Below are positions 50,590 through 61,686 of a stretch of 64,000 nt of DNA, one piece after another. The stretch is from Paramecium sonneborni. Taxonomy: Eukaryota; Ciliophora; Oligohymenophorea; Peniculida; Parameciidae. How positions within the stretch are numbered: the stretch's first letter is position 1; each line of letters begins with the position of its first letter. The notes under the pieces are model-generated. The model was not told where the DNA came from and did not search any database. It saw only the letters and a program-made list of their open reading frames with translations. The stretch covers positions 124,001-188,000 of the forward strand of contig CAJJDN010000011.1 of assembly GCA_905182985.1 (NCBI GenBank), read 5' to 3'. The translations under genes and the position numbers were made by a program.

Positions 50590-51741
50590 ATACTTTCTGA
50601 AAAATTTATCACCATTTATAAATTTTCAATTCATCTTTCTTATGTTGATATTGTTATTATTTTTAGATATATACTTTATCTGTAAATAATTTGAGAAACA
50701 TAGAAAGCATATAAATTTGTAACATAAGTATGTAATTAAGAATGAATAATAAATTAAGTGTTAAATATTTAATATTTTATGTAAGTAAGGATTGGTTATT
50801 TAATTGATGTAATAATATTTGTTATTGCTCAATTCTAAATCATTCCATTTTAGCAAAACCAACAAATTTTTTTAATTTGCCCATATTTTTTAAGTGATTG
50901 AAATGTCCATTCCAGGCTTCCTTGAATCCAGGAAGTAGATTATACTTAAGATTGTATTTTTTACAAACTTCTAAAACAATAGGAGCAATTTCTGGATATA
51001 AATATTAACTTACTCCAGGAAATAGATGATGAATAACTTAATAATTTAAAGCTCCACATAAATATGTCATTAGCCAATTACCATGACTATAATCAACTGA
51101 ACTCTTAATTTATAGAATTGCCCATTCAATTGGCCATTATTCATTTGTACCATTTTTAGCTACTTTATCCATATTATTATAAAAGAATTCAGCTTCATCT
51201 GAAACATGAGAAACTTAAAAGTTTATAGCTAACCAATATCCAGTTATAAATTCTACATAAATAAAAAGGAACCAAAATTATGCTTAAGTCATTCCAAATA
51301 CACAAACAGGTAAATAATATCTCCAAAATAACCAAAGTAATTTACTACTAGCTTATCTCAATTTATCTTATAAAGAAATAGGATTGACTTTAACAGGTCC
51401 ATCAGTTTCTTTTAAGAATATTTCAAAAACATCATAATATCTAGATCTTAGAGATAATAAACCATAAAGTACTGGCATATATAAATGTTAATATTTATAC
51501 ATAGTACACCAGATTTATTCTTTTACAAGTCTTCTAACATCTCCTTCTTTTAATTATGGAATATCTGGATCTGATCCCATTATATTCGTATATTAATGAT
51601 GTCCAATAACATGTTAATTTTACCATGCTAACATTGATGATCCTGAAATATAATCTAATGTCAATCTACCAAAAAACCACCACCATTTTTCATTATTTCC
51701 AACTGCTCCATGTGATGCATCATGCATTAAATGTAATGTAT
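50590..51741. repeat. right copy of the 1152-bp duplicated block
   Basis: Right-hand partner of 49342-50493; it continues into the unique 5' part of the desaturase gene after 51741. Confidence 0.85.
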
Positions 51742-52381
51742 TTAAAGCCTATAAAATACCAAAAATAGTTCCTATTATAATTCTCTTACATAAACAAAAT
51801 GAATCATCAATGAATGTTAAATAAAATGTGTAAAAGAAACAAATCCATAAAGGAATAGCTCTAATTAATCCTGGAATTGGAGTCTTAGGATTTATTCCTT
51901 TAGACTAAAAATAATTCTTAACTCTCTCTGTACATTCCTTATAAAATCCAGAATCAGGTTTAAATGTTGGCCACTCTGTTGTTATAAGATCTCCAATCAA
52001 ATATTTCTCTAATAATTTCTCAGGTTTTTCTGAAAATGGATGATATGATTGAAATGCAAGAGAAGCATCTCTTCCACAATTTAACAATAAAAATTCTCTT
52101 CCTCCTGGATGATTGTTCAAAAATGAAGTTACATCATATACTTTTCCTTTTATTGCTACATATGCTGAAGACTAATTATCATGCTTTTTCAATTCTTGCC
52201 ATGTAAATTTTTAATTTTTGGATATCACTATTTATTAAGAAACTTTCTTTTGCCTATCCAAATACAATGAATAAACCTCTGCTAGAATTGAATATAATGG
52301 CAATAATTTGAATAAACCTTCAAATGTGAACAAAGCTATAAGAAGGAACAATATGCTAAATTAAGTTATGATACCTTCCAT
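50840..52381 (-). CDS. cytochrome b5-fused fatty acid desaturase (front-end type)
   Basis: An intronless frame of 513 residues. An N-terminal membrane segment precedes a cytochrome b5 domain with the haem motif HPGG (NNHPGGREFLLLNCGRDAS). The desaturase has three histidine boxes: HDASHGA (H-x3-H), HVIGHHQYTN (H-x3-HH) and YQVIHHLFPG (Q-x2-HH). The Gln in the third box is the mark of front-end desaturases (delta-5, -6 or -8 type), which introduce double bases between an existing one and the carboxyl end of a fatty acid, using the fused b5 as electron donor in the ER. The exact position is not predictable. Start is 45 bp from the divergent bL9 gene. Confidence 0.9.
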
Positions 52382-52426
52382 ATTTTAAATTATTTTCTAA
52401 TAAATATTATACTATAATTAAATTTA

Positions 52427-53115
52427 ATGAAAAGAGGTTTACAATACTACTTCTCTAAATAGAGAATGGAAATATTTTTTTTAAAAGATTGTGTCTAAGG
52501 ATTTTAAGGAGAAATACGCATTGTAAAACCAGGATTTTTTGAAAAATTTCTATTTCCTATGGCTTTGGCTTATTAAAATCTGCCAGGATATAGAAGAAGG
52601 TATTTAGAGTTGTTATTTTTATTTAGATTATTACCCAATCTTGATGAAGAGAAGTTAGAAAATAAAATTTAAAGAAGAAAAGATATTAAATTGTTTTAAC
52701 AAAAAATTGCAGGAATACATTTAGAATTTGTTCGACCACCTAAATTTTCCAATCCAGCTCTTCTTAAAGATCCAATAGATGATAGATTGATTATTGATGA
52801 AGTGCAATAAAGATTCAAATTACAAGTATTATATACTCATATTTGCCATAGATTACAAAAAATCATTTGTTATCTATGGTTAATAAAATTACTACCTATG
52901 GATAATTTACATTATAAATTGAAAATTATTACAGTCCAGAATTACAAGATTATACAACATTTCAAATTACAGTAGTGACTAAAAAACCTATAATGAAAGT
53001 CTAAAAGTTAATTGATGAAGTATCTACAAAGGATGAATAAAATAAAGATGAAAGCAAAGAAAAATTGGACTAGAAAGTTGTTAAATAAGCAAAAGAGAAG
53101 GAAACCTAAAAGTGA
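52427..53115 (+). CDS. mitochondrial large-subunit ribosomal protein bL9m
   Basis: One 26-nt intron gives 220 residues. The first 14 residues (MKRGLQYYFSKQRM) look like a short mitochondrial presequence. The ribosomal L9 N-terminal domain follows: IFFLKDCVQGFQGEIRIVK, then PGFFEKFLFPMALA. Bacterial L9 reads K-D-V-x-G-x-G-x-x-G-[ED] with PGYARN. The remaining 140 residues are divergent and end in a highly charged Lys/Glu tail. Start 52427 rather than 52466 is chosen because it adds the presequence in frame. It is divergent from the desaturase. Confidence 0.75.
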
Positions 53116-53305
53116 AAAAATTATTATAATATAAATAAATGAGTTCTATAGATTACAATAAAAAATTTTAATGTCACTTAAGTAAAAAAGAGGCTATATT
53201 ACCAATCATACTTATTTTTTTGAGTTTAAATTTTTGATTTTGATATTAAATTTCAGCTAGTTGAACATTTTCAGATTTTGTTAAATTTAATTTATTTATA
53301 CAACA

Positions 53306-53935
53306 ATGAAAGATTCAGATGAAACTGATATAAATAGAAACTATATTCCAATAGTTTCTTAAGATATTAACTTAAACTTAAATTTAGCGTTATTTAGAAG
53401 TGCCAATTAAAATTTACCTATTGGGGTCATTGACTCCAATTCTAGTTAAAATTAAAAATAATACAAAATTATAAATGTAAACGAAAATTGCAAAATTAGC
53501 TTAGACATGAGCAAATATCATAAAATGATTTAATTAAATATTAAGCCAAAAATTAATAAACAATTCATAGTTTTAAGACTTTTTTAATGATTTTTGGAGG
53601 AAGAGTGTCGTAGATATAATCAAACCTGTTTGCAAAAATAAAGATCCTCTTTTAAATGCATCTTTTATATGAGAATAAAAAATACTAAGTTTTATTATCA
53701 AAAGATTAACTATTTAGGCTTAAAACGACTGTCCAAATATAAAAGGTGTCAGGATATAATGGATTTTAAGGATATTTGCTTTAAGTGTTTAAAAAAGTGT
53801 TTTCACTAATCTTAATAATAATAAAATCAGAACATTCGGTGGATCTACAACTATGTATAAAATTGTGGCAGAATTATATAATACTACAAGGTATAAACTG
53901 TAGTGAAATTCTAGATTATTATTTTTAAATAATGA
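53306..53935 (+). CDS. unrecognised small Cys-containing protein
   Basis: Coding from MKDSDETDINRNYIPIV. A TGA at 53586-53588 is removed if a 30-nt GT...AG intron (about 53560-53589) is spliced, giving about 199 residues. The N-terminal half is Asn-rich; the second half is basic with spaced cysteines (ECRRYNQTCLQKQ, FKCIFYM, DICFKCLKKCFH), possibly a zinc finger. Alternatively two short genes are present. No family was recognised. The final TGA overlaps the next gene's ATG (ATGA). Confidence 0.45.
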
Positions 53936-55136
53936 GTTTTAGTAATAATAATTATCTCTTTGAGACACTTCCAAACTTCGTTCAAACTCAGCTAGACCAA
54001 TTAGTAGATAAAGCAAACAAGATCGATTAGTATATAATCTATTTTTAAATAGGAATGGGAGAATAAAATTAATAATAGAGAAATTTTGCGAACTAAAAAA
54101 TTTGTCAATTGCTTTGGCCACTAAACTAAAAACTTAAGAGGGATTTATGCTTTATCCTAAAATTATATCAGATAACTATATAATTGAATTTAAAGAGATC
54201 TAAGTTTGTAATTTGAGAAAAAATGAGATTATTTATTTCTAAGAATGGGCTTTTGCAAATTTAAACTAAGTATATATAAATTACATAATAGATTGACTTA
54301 TATTTATTATAAACATTATTAAGATTATAATGTATTTAAGTGTAATTTGAGTGTAAAAAATATTTTGAAGCATAAAAAATAGATTATAAATCAAAATATA
54401 ATGGTGACTTAATTAAAATATTTTTAATACTTTAAACTCAATAGAAAGACTTTCAGATAAACCCTGATAATTTTTTTCTAAGTTTATTACAAAATTGCCA
54501 AAGTAAGAACAATTAATTCATAACATATGTAAATAAATTTTTTAAAGGAAAAAATATGTAGAAATGTATTTAGTTTTTAGAAGATTTGAAATAAACTAAA
54601 AAAATATAATCAGAAAAAAGAACTGAATTTAAATCTTATAGAGATGAAGAAAAGTTTAAGAAAGAGTCTTAAAAGGATTCATAATAGATATCTTAGTAAT
54701 TTTCTCAATAAATATCTTAATAAATTTCATAATAGATATCTTAAGTAATTCCTTAGAGTTAACAGGCATAAACAACAATAAGAAGAACTTAATCATTAAT
54801 ATCAAATGAATCTAATTATTAATTAAGTTTATTAAGTAAATAATCAGAAAACTCAAGAGATTTAATTTAATCTAGTCTAATGAGTCGTCCATGGACAAAA
54901 ACAAGAACTATAAAAGAAGGAATAAATCTTAAATATAAGGTAAGTTTATAATATTGATAAGAGTGAAGCGAGATCATGAATATAGACAGTAGAGACAATT
55001 ATAGAGAGAATCTAGATAGCAACGCTTTTTTAATGAAGAGGTAAGTAGAAAAGTTGAGAATATTAAGAAAAGAGGAAGTACAAGTTGGAATTGTGATTGT
55101 TTAGCTCCAGAAACGCCAGAAAAATTTAGTGATTGA
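53932..55136 (+). CDS. unrecognised protein with Ile-Ser-Gln-Gln repeats
   Basis: Introns of 23, 22 and 20 nt (plus an optional 27-nt one) give about 370-379 residues. The N-terminal 230 residues look globular and helical (CELKNLSIALATKLKT, SLLQNCQSKNNQF). A low-complexity tract follows at about 54680-54750 in which the unit I-S-Q-Q recurs four to five times. The last 130 residues are basic and Ser/Arg-rich (LMSRPWTKTRT, KKRGSTSWNCDC). No catalytic motif was seen. The 20-nt GTTT-type intron near 54953-54972 is unusual, so the C-terminus is less certain. Confidence 0.55.
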
Positions 55137-55189
55137 TTTGTGATATTAATAATTAGGCAAATTCGTTTTTATTTAATTAATATTAATTC

Positions 55190-56316
55190 ATGAAATCCAT
55201 AATACTGATTGCCCTTATTGCTGTAGCCTTTACAGTTAGAGTATAAGAAAGAAACATGGCTAAAATCTAAACTGAATTAGCAAAGAGTACATATGGAAGT
55301 GCATTACTTCATTTGGTTGAGTTACATTCGATGGCAGGAGGTCCAGTTTAAGAATTGATTGATGCTATCGAAGAACTAATCAATGACTTAGAAGAAGAAT
55401 TAGAAACACTTGAATTCAATTTCCAAGTTAGAACAAATGAACACAATGCTTTAGTTGTTAGTCTTGAACAAGATATTCAAGATGCTGTCATAGGTATATA
55501 GCAAATTTAAATTATTAGATGTCAACAACACTTAGGACACTCTTGACAATTTACTTTATCCAAGAAGAAATCAAATCTAAAGCAAAATTGATACCGTTAT
55601 TGGATATTAAGAAGAGAATAGAAAGAACTATGATGAAGCTGTTCTTGTTAGAGAATAAGAGCATGAAGCATTTGAAGCTTAAGTTGCTGAATTAAATGAT
55701 GCTACTGCTTCAGTTGATGATGCACTTGCTCTTTTATCTTCTTTGACCAATCCATCATTACTCTAAATTAAGAGATTCTAAAATACTTTGAAAAACATTG
55801 AAACCAAACTTAGATCAAGATCTAGAATGGCTCCAATGATTAAGGCTCTTATTGCTTTAGCATCAAATTAAAACTTTTCAAATCAAGATGTTTTGAAATC
55901 AATTGTTGATGCTCTTAATGATTTTAGAAATGCTGTTGTTGATTAAATCAATGATTTAACAGCCTAAGAAGCTTAAGATGTTGTTGATCATGAAGCTTAT
56001 CTTGAATAATTAGATACTGAATTCGCAGAATTTGGAAGATAAATAGACAGAGCAACTGTTGATTTGACTGCTACTAATGGTATTTAAATATATATATTAA
56101 TAAATAGAAAAAATTGATTCCATGGTTGAATTTAGAGATTAAAGAGCAGCTGATTAAAAATAATACACTGCTGAATTAGAATTAGAGAACAATACTTATG
56201 CTGAAGAAACCGATATCTATACCAACACTAAAAATGAATTCACCAGAGAATTGGGAATCAGTGAATAAGCTTTAGCTCTTGTTTAAAGCGTAGATTTCTC
56301 AAACATTTAGGTTTGA
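55190..56316 (+). CDS. trichocyst matrix protein (TMP) precursor
   Basis: Introns of 25 and 28 nt give 357 residues. It begins with a signal peptide (MKSIILIALIAVAFTVRV) and consists of alternating helical segments with TMP-style heptads: LIDAIEELINDLEEELETL in the first half, ALIALASNQNFSNQDVLKS mid-protein and LVQSVDFSNIQV at the C-terminus. TMPs are cleaved into acidic polypeptides that form the crystalline core of trichocysts, the regulated secretory organelles that expand on calcium contact. It is the strongest evidence that the host is Paramecium. Its last 264 bp are repeated at 57070-57333. Confidence 0.9.
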
Positions 56317-57068
56317 TATTAATAAAACAATAAATAAATATTTCATTAAAATGTTTTAATTCAAAAAGATAGCCAAATTACCATTAATTCTAATTTTATG
56401 CGAATGTGGAAGAGAGTTTCTATAAGAAGAAATGTATTGTTGTCTATCGTAATTATTATTTGTTTATCTTAGATGTTAGAACAGTATTTGTAGATATTGT
56501 ACATCAAATGAAATTTTTTGCTATTATTGTAGAAGTTGTGGAGATGTCTAAATTACAAGTGAAGCTTCCAACCTTACTATAAGTTGTAGTTCTTGTTTTG
56601 AATGTCCAATTTGTAAAAATGTATTACGTAGGTAAGTAGATACAGAAAAGAATTATGGATTCATATGTTCATATTGCTTTTATACAACAAGGACTATTGG
56701 AGTTACAGATCCAAATTTTTAATAAGTTTATGCTAAAATTAATAATGCTTATAAAAATGAATATGAAGCTGAATATAAGGATTTTTAGGAATAATATAAT
56801 CGAATAAAAAGTATTGAGAATAATAATTTAATCATTAAAAAATAATAAAAAAATAAACATGTTTTAAAATCATTAACTTAATCATGTCCTAAAAGTGATG
56901 CCTTAACTCATTATAGTAATAGTGAAATTGAAAAAATTGCAAAAGAGAAAAACTTAAAAGTTATTTTTTAAAGATATAATTTAGATTTGAATAATAAATA
57001 AGTTTAATTACAAGATTTTAATCCTATATAACAACCTCCAACATAATTACCAATACCTTTAGGATTAT
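56053..57068. repeat. left copy of a partly conserved duplicated block at an assembly join
   Basis: Its first roughly 320 bp (56053 to about 56373: trichocyst 3' exon, spacer and dynactin start) recur unchanged by eye at 57070 to about 57390 (offset 1017). Beyond that, the two sides are related but diverged. Confidence 0.8.
56351..57068 (+). CDS. DCTN4: dynactin subunit 4 (p62)-like, cut by an assembly join
   Basis: About 239 residues are readable from MFQFKKIAKLP before the N at 57069. The cysteine-rich start fits dynactin p62: CECGREF, SICRYCTSNEIFCYYCRSCG, SCSSCFECPICKNVL and NYGFICSYCFYTTRTIGVTD (animal p62 has an equivalent CSFCRW-T-S-R-D-x-G block). A hydrophilic coiled segment and a Pro/Gln-rich end follow. 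p62 sits at the pointed end of dynactin, the dynein cofactor. The 3' half of the gene is missing here. Confidence 0.72.
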
Positions 57069-57069
57069 N

Positions 57070-57333
57070 CAACTGTTGATTTGACTGCTACTAATGGTAT
57101 TTAAATATATATATTAATAAATAGAAAAAATTGATTCCATGGTTGAATTTAGAGATTAAAGAGCAGCTGATTAAAAATAATACACTGCTGAATTAGAATT
57201 AGAGAACAATACTTATGCTGAAGAAACCGATATCTATACCAACACTAAAAATGAATTCACCAGAGAATTGGGAATCAGTGAATAAGCTTTAGCTCTTGTT
57301 TAAAGCGTAGATTTCTCAAACATTTAGGTTTGA
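57070..57333 (+). pseudogene. duplicate 3' end of the trichocyst matrix gene after the join
   Basis: Same as 56053-56316, including the 28-nt intron and stop. It is either a contig-overlap artefact or the 3' end of a second, nearly identical trichocyst gene whose 5' part is missing from this assembly. Confidence 0.7.
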
Positions 57334-57367
57334 TATTAATAAAACAATAAATAAATATTTCATTAAA

Positions 57368-57965
57368 ATGTTTTAATTCAAAAAGATAGCCTAATTACCA
57401 CTTAATTCTAATTTATTCTGAATTTTGAACAGAGTTTCTATAAAAAGAGTCGTATTATTGTCTATCGTAATAATTATTTATTTATCATAGTTGTTAAACA
57501 GTATTATAGATATTGTGCATCAAATGAAATTTTTGCTTATTATTGTAGAATCTCTGGAGATGTCTAAATCGCAAGTAAAGCTTCCGATCTTGCTGTAAAT
57601 TGTAATACTTGTTTTAAATTTCTAATTTGCAAAAACGTACAACGAAGGCAACTAAACCAAGAAAAAATTATGGATTCATATGTTCATTTTGCTTTTATAT
57701 AACACAAATTATTGAATAAATGCTTAATAAAACTAAAAATCTATCCCTAAATTTTGGAATAATTTAAATTATTGACTGTTTAGATTCTACCTTTTCATTC
57801 AAAAATGACAATACAGAGAATGAAATTAAAAGTTTGAAGCTATTATAATTATTAAAGATGCAAGAAAAATAGGATAAAATTTCTATTGATTTAATTATAA
57901 TTTTATGTCTACATTAGAATTTGAAGAATATAAATATTAGTAATTATAAATATCAACTTTAATCT
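57368..57965 (+). pseudogene. decayed dynactin p62 copy
   Basis: Begins with the same start as the intact copy but diverges within 25 bp and meets a TGA about 17 codons in. Traces of the p62 cysteine blocks persist in shifted frames (YCASNEIFAYYCR, GFICSFCFYIT) up to about 57710, with several expected cysteines lost. From there to the kinase stop at 57966 only weak debris is seen. The decay is compatible with loss of one copy after whole-genome duplication. Confidence 0.65.
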
Positions 57966-60303
57966 TCAGTCAAATGTTAATTATTTGCTTGTTTTGTTTT
58001 AAGGCATTCTTATTGATGAATTTTACTATTTCTAAACTTTACAAGAAACCTTTGTTTCAGATCTAGTTAACTTTCTTTCAGATTATGGAGATTGCTGAGT
58101 TGTCAATAAAGTTTGTAATAATAATTTTTAATTCTTAAGTTAAGAGATTTCATCTTTTATTGTTCTTTTTTCAGTCTCAAATTTTTAAGCAAATTCGAAA
58201 GTTTAGGATTTTAATTTGTCTATTTCTACTCGATAGAGATTTAAAAGTTTATCATCATTTAATTGCTGAGAAGTAGAAGAACGTGAAGGAATATTTAAAG
58301 TTCTTTATGTGCAAGCCCCTTCTGAATCTAATTCCTCTCCTGTCAGCATAGATGATTTTTTTGAATGATTTCCAATTATTTATTTTTCATTTTTTTTTTA
58401 AGATGTTTGAGTAACTCTCAATTTGAGATTCAAATCATAAATAACTTCATCTTTTTATTTTAACTGTTATTTTAGACTATCAATAATCAATTCATATTTT
58501 TATTTCGCTAATCTCATCAAATTATCATTTTTAAGTTATGCTTATAACAATTATTCTTATAATAATAATTCTTTGCCATAAAATTCTTTTTCTTGTTATT
58601 GTAATTTATACTTTAATTATTAAATTGATTTCTAAATCTATATTTATTTTGATTAAGTAATAGTTTTTGATTTGCTTTAGTTATTTAATGAATCTGTATA
58701 TTCTTCTGGTTTATTTTCATTTTTTAAGTAATTTTGAAAACGATCATGCAAAAGAGATTTTATTTGTTCATTTGGTTTAGTTATAGCCATGGAATCACTA
58801 GCTTATGATGAATAAACTAGATCATCTGGATTATAAAATCCCTAAAAAAACTATGGTCTAATTTCCATTTAAAAAATTATTAATTAATAATCAAATATTT
58901 TATTAGTAATTATTTTTATTTGATCCAATTTTTGGAAAATCAACTAAAGCCATAAATTTTATAATAAACCATTTCCTTGATTAATAATGCTAATTTATCC
59001 TTGTTATATTATAAATTATAATCATTAATTCTTTAATTTAGCAACCCAATTTTTTATTAAAATAAATGTAGCTAATGAGTATGCCTCTTAGATGTCTGTC
59101 TCATCAACTTCTATCTTCATGAATTTTTATTCGATTTCATCTTTCAATCGATTCTATTAATCTTCATTTACCCAAGGATCTCTTGCTAGCTCTTTAATTG
59201 AAGCTCTAAGATTTGGATCTTTATTTAAACATTTTTATAGAAAATTTTAAAATTCAATTCTACAGTCAGGATATTCTATTCTATCAATATAATAGAAATT
59301 TACTCATTTTATTAAATTGAATCCATAATTTCTTAAATTTCAACTCCATAAAATGGTACTTTTAAGAAAGCAAATGAATATATTGTAATTCCAAATGCCC
59401 AAATATCAGCTGCTTTTCTATCAAATTACCCACTTCCAAAGCATTCAGGAGCCATAAATAAATAAGTGCCATTAGTACCAAAATGCTCAGTATCTCCATT
59501 AATAATTTAAGAAACACCAAAGTCACATATTTTTGCTCTAAAATTTTAATCAAACAAAATATTTTATGGTTTAAGATCTCTATGAACTATTCCTAATTCA
59601 TGCACTAATATTATTATATATTATCTTTACTTTAATAAATTCCTTTTATAATGTCTCTACAAATTAGTCTCAATTTTTCTTGTGTTATTTAAAAATCCTG
59701 ATTAGTCAAAATAAATTATCCTAAATCTTCATTCCAATCAATTAATTAACCATTTTGTGCATATTCCATTACTTTAATAATAAAACAAAAATACCCATAT
59801 AAATTTTATTTGAGTTAGGAGAATCGATAATTTCATACAAACGAATAATATTAGGATGACGTAACTTCTTCATTATAGCTATCTCTTTAGCAACATTTTA
59901 AAAAGCATTCTTAATTTTCACTACTAATATGATTAAAAATTAAATAACCTCCATTTGAATCAGTGTAATATTCTCTTTGCTTTTTAAGCCTACTTTTATT
60001 AAGTATTTTGATAGCATAATTTTATAAGTTTTTTTCTGCTAATCTTACTTTTCCAAATGTGCCTTATCCTAATACTTATTTTAAGATATAATCATTTAAT
60101 TTTTTTTCACCTTCAATAGTATGAGATTTTCTTAAATTCACAGTTTCTTTAATTTTTAATCTTTAAGGAACAGAATGTGAACTTGATTATATTGTGGGTT
60201 TCTATAATTCTGAATTTTCTTGTAGTGGCGTTTATTTAATAGGTTTTTATTCAAAATCATCAAATTCTTTATCATTTCTCTTCAAACATCCACAATTTCC
60301 CAT
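57966..60303 (-). CDS. acylated Ser/Thr protein kinase, CaMKK/AMPK-kinase-like
   Basis: Starts MGNCGCLKRND: Gly-2 with adjacent cysteines, a pattern for N-myristoylation plus palmitoylation. The kinase domain has GQGTFGKVRL, AIKILNKS, HRDLKPQNILF, CDFGVSQ, GTYLFMAPE and DIWAFGITIY. All catalytic residues are present, so it should be active. The activation loop and subdomain layout resemble CaMKK-type kinases. Several small introns lie in the kinase part. A long Gln/Ser-rich C-terminal tail runs to a TGA at 57966-57968. The gene would act at membranes, perhaps the cell surface or cilia. Confidence 0.8.
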
Positions 60304-60381
60304 TCTATTGAAAATGAATTAAATTTATTAATTAATTAATATGTAAATTGATTGAGAATTAATTTAAATTTTAATAGTATA

Positions 60382-61613
60382 TCATTATGATGATAATATT
60401 TCACTTTGACCCCATTTAGTTGGTTATCCATTTTACCATACTCCTTTTCTTATTTTATTTTTATAAATAAATGCTCCTTCTCCATGTTATTTACCCTATT
60501 TCCAATTTCCTTTATAGATTCTACCATCTGACCAATCCAATTCTCCATACCCTTCTCTTTAATCTTTTTCAAACTAAAAATAGTATTTAATTGAATTACA
60601 TTTCCTTTATATATTTTTCCATCAGGCCAAATATATATTCCGTAACCATGCATTTAATTAAACATCCATTCTCCTTTATACTAATATTATTTTATCATAA
60701 TACTTTTTTGCCATCTTTCCAAATATATTCACCATTTCCATGTGGCATACCATCTAGCAATTCTCCTTCATATTTTGAACCGTCTGGCCAATAAAATATT
60801 CCATAACCAGTTTTTTAACCATTTAAATAATTACCTTCATATCTTTAACCATTTTTCCATTCCTCAACTCCTTTCTCATTATAAATATTAACATATACTC
60901 CATGTTATTTATCATCTATCCAATCTCCATTATAAATAGTTCCATCTATTGTTACATACTTTCCTGTTCCCCATGCTTTATTATCTTTCCATTAGCCTTC
61001 ATAACTTATTTTATACAATGATTATTTTACTAATCCCCATTAGGAAGCACTATTCTACCATATCCCTGCTACTAATCATTATACCATTCTCCTTCATATA
61101 TTGATCCAAAATGATATAACTATTTTCCAAATCCATGTCTTTTACCATATTACCATTATCCCATATAAATTGATCTAACATCTATTTAACTCTTACCCTT
61201 CATCAATTTCAACTGGACCAGCATAAGTAAGAGTCTGATCTTTTATTATTGGAAATGGAAATGGACCTTTAATTCTTAACATAAATACCTAAAGAATTAT
61301 ATATTGTTAGAGCAAATGAATATTGTTCATCAAATATCTATACTATTAAAAGAATGCATATATACATTAGTGTTCTCTATCAACTTTCCTCTATAACTCT
61401 TAATGCTTCCATCATTCTCTTCCTGTGCTATATTTTAATCTCAACTAATACATCGATTTTTTCTGATCTTATTGGTGAACTTGGAGTTTCATTCGATTCC
61501 TTTATATTTGAAGGTTCCTTTACTTCCAAAATTACATTGCTTATTTATATTGGAGCTGGATTTGTAATAAAAGATTCTTTCTCCTATGTACTGTTTGCAC
61601 AACACGACCCCAT
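60382..61613 (-). CDS. MORN-repeat protein with acylated N-terminus
   Basis: Six introns (21, 22, 22, 26, 23 and 26 nt) give 363 residues. It starts MGSCCANST, a strong myristoylation/palmitoylation signal. A disordered segment (about residues 10-75) is followed by about ten MORN repeats, including GQWQYGKRHGFGKQ, YEGEWYNDQQQGYGRI, YEGELLDGMPHGNGEYIW, YKGEWMFNQMHGYGIYIW and YKGNWKQGKQHGEGAFIY. MORN repeats bind membranes or scaffold at the cortex. A start at 61282 was rejected because that ATG falls inside a 22-nt intron whose removal restores the upstream frame. Confidence 0.85.
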
Positions 61614-61686
61614 CTTATTATTTTAATTTATATATTATATTTTATTTTATTAACTACTCATTATTGAAACCAATCTAATCAAAAAC

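Noticed and set aside
53586..53588. UGA readthrough or selenocysteine
   Set aside because: A GT...AG intron of 30 nt can remove the codon; nothing indicates a SECIS element, and only one such site was found.
53610..53650. Similarity of this stretch to 62275-62315 (AAACCTGTTTGCAAAAA-like)
   Set aside because: Short, AT-rich, in different frames and strands of unrelated genes; likely chance.
58000..58085. Colinear end of the decayed dynactin copy at the offset expected from the intact copy
   Set aside because: The minus-strand kinase frame runs through this stretch to a stop at 57966, so the apparent match is coincidence in AT-rich DNA.
61354..61626. Plus-strand frame with hydrophobic segments
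   Set aside because: Opposite the first exons of the MORN protein; the minus strand has a consistent spliced frame with MGSCC start.
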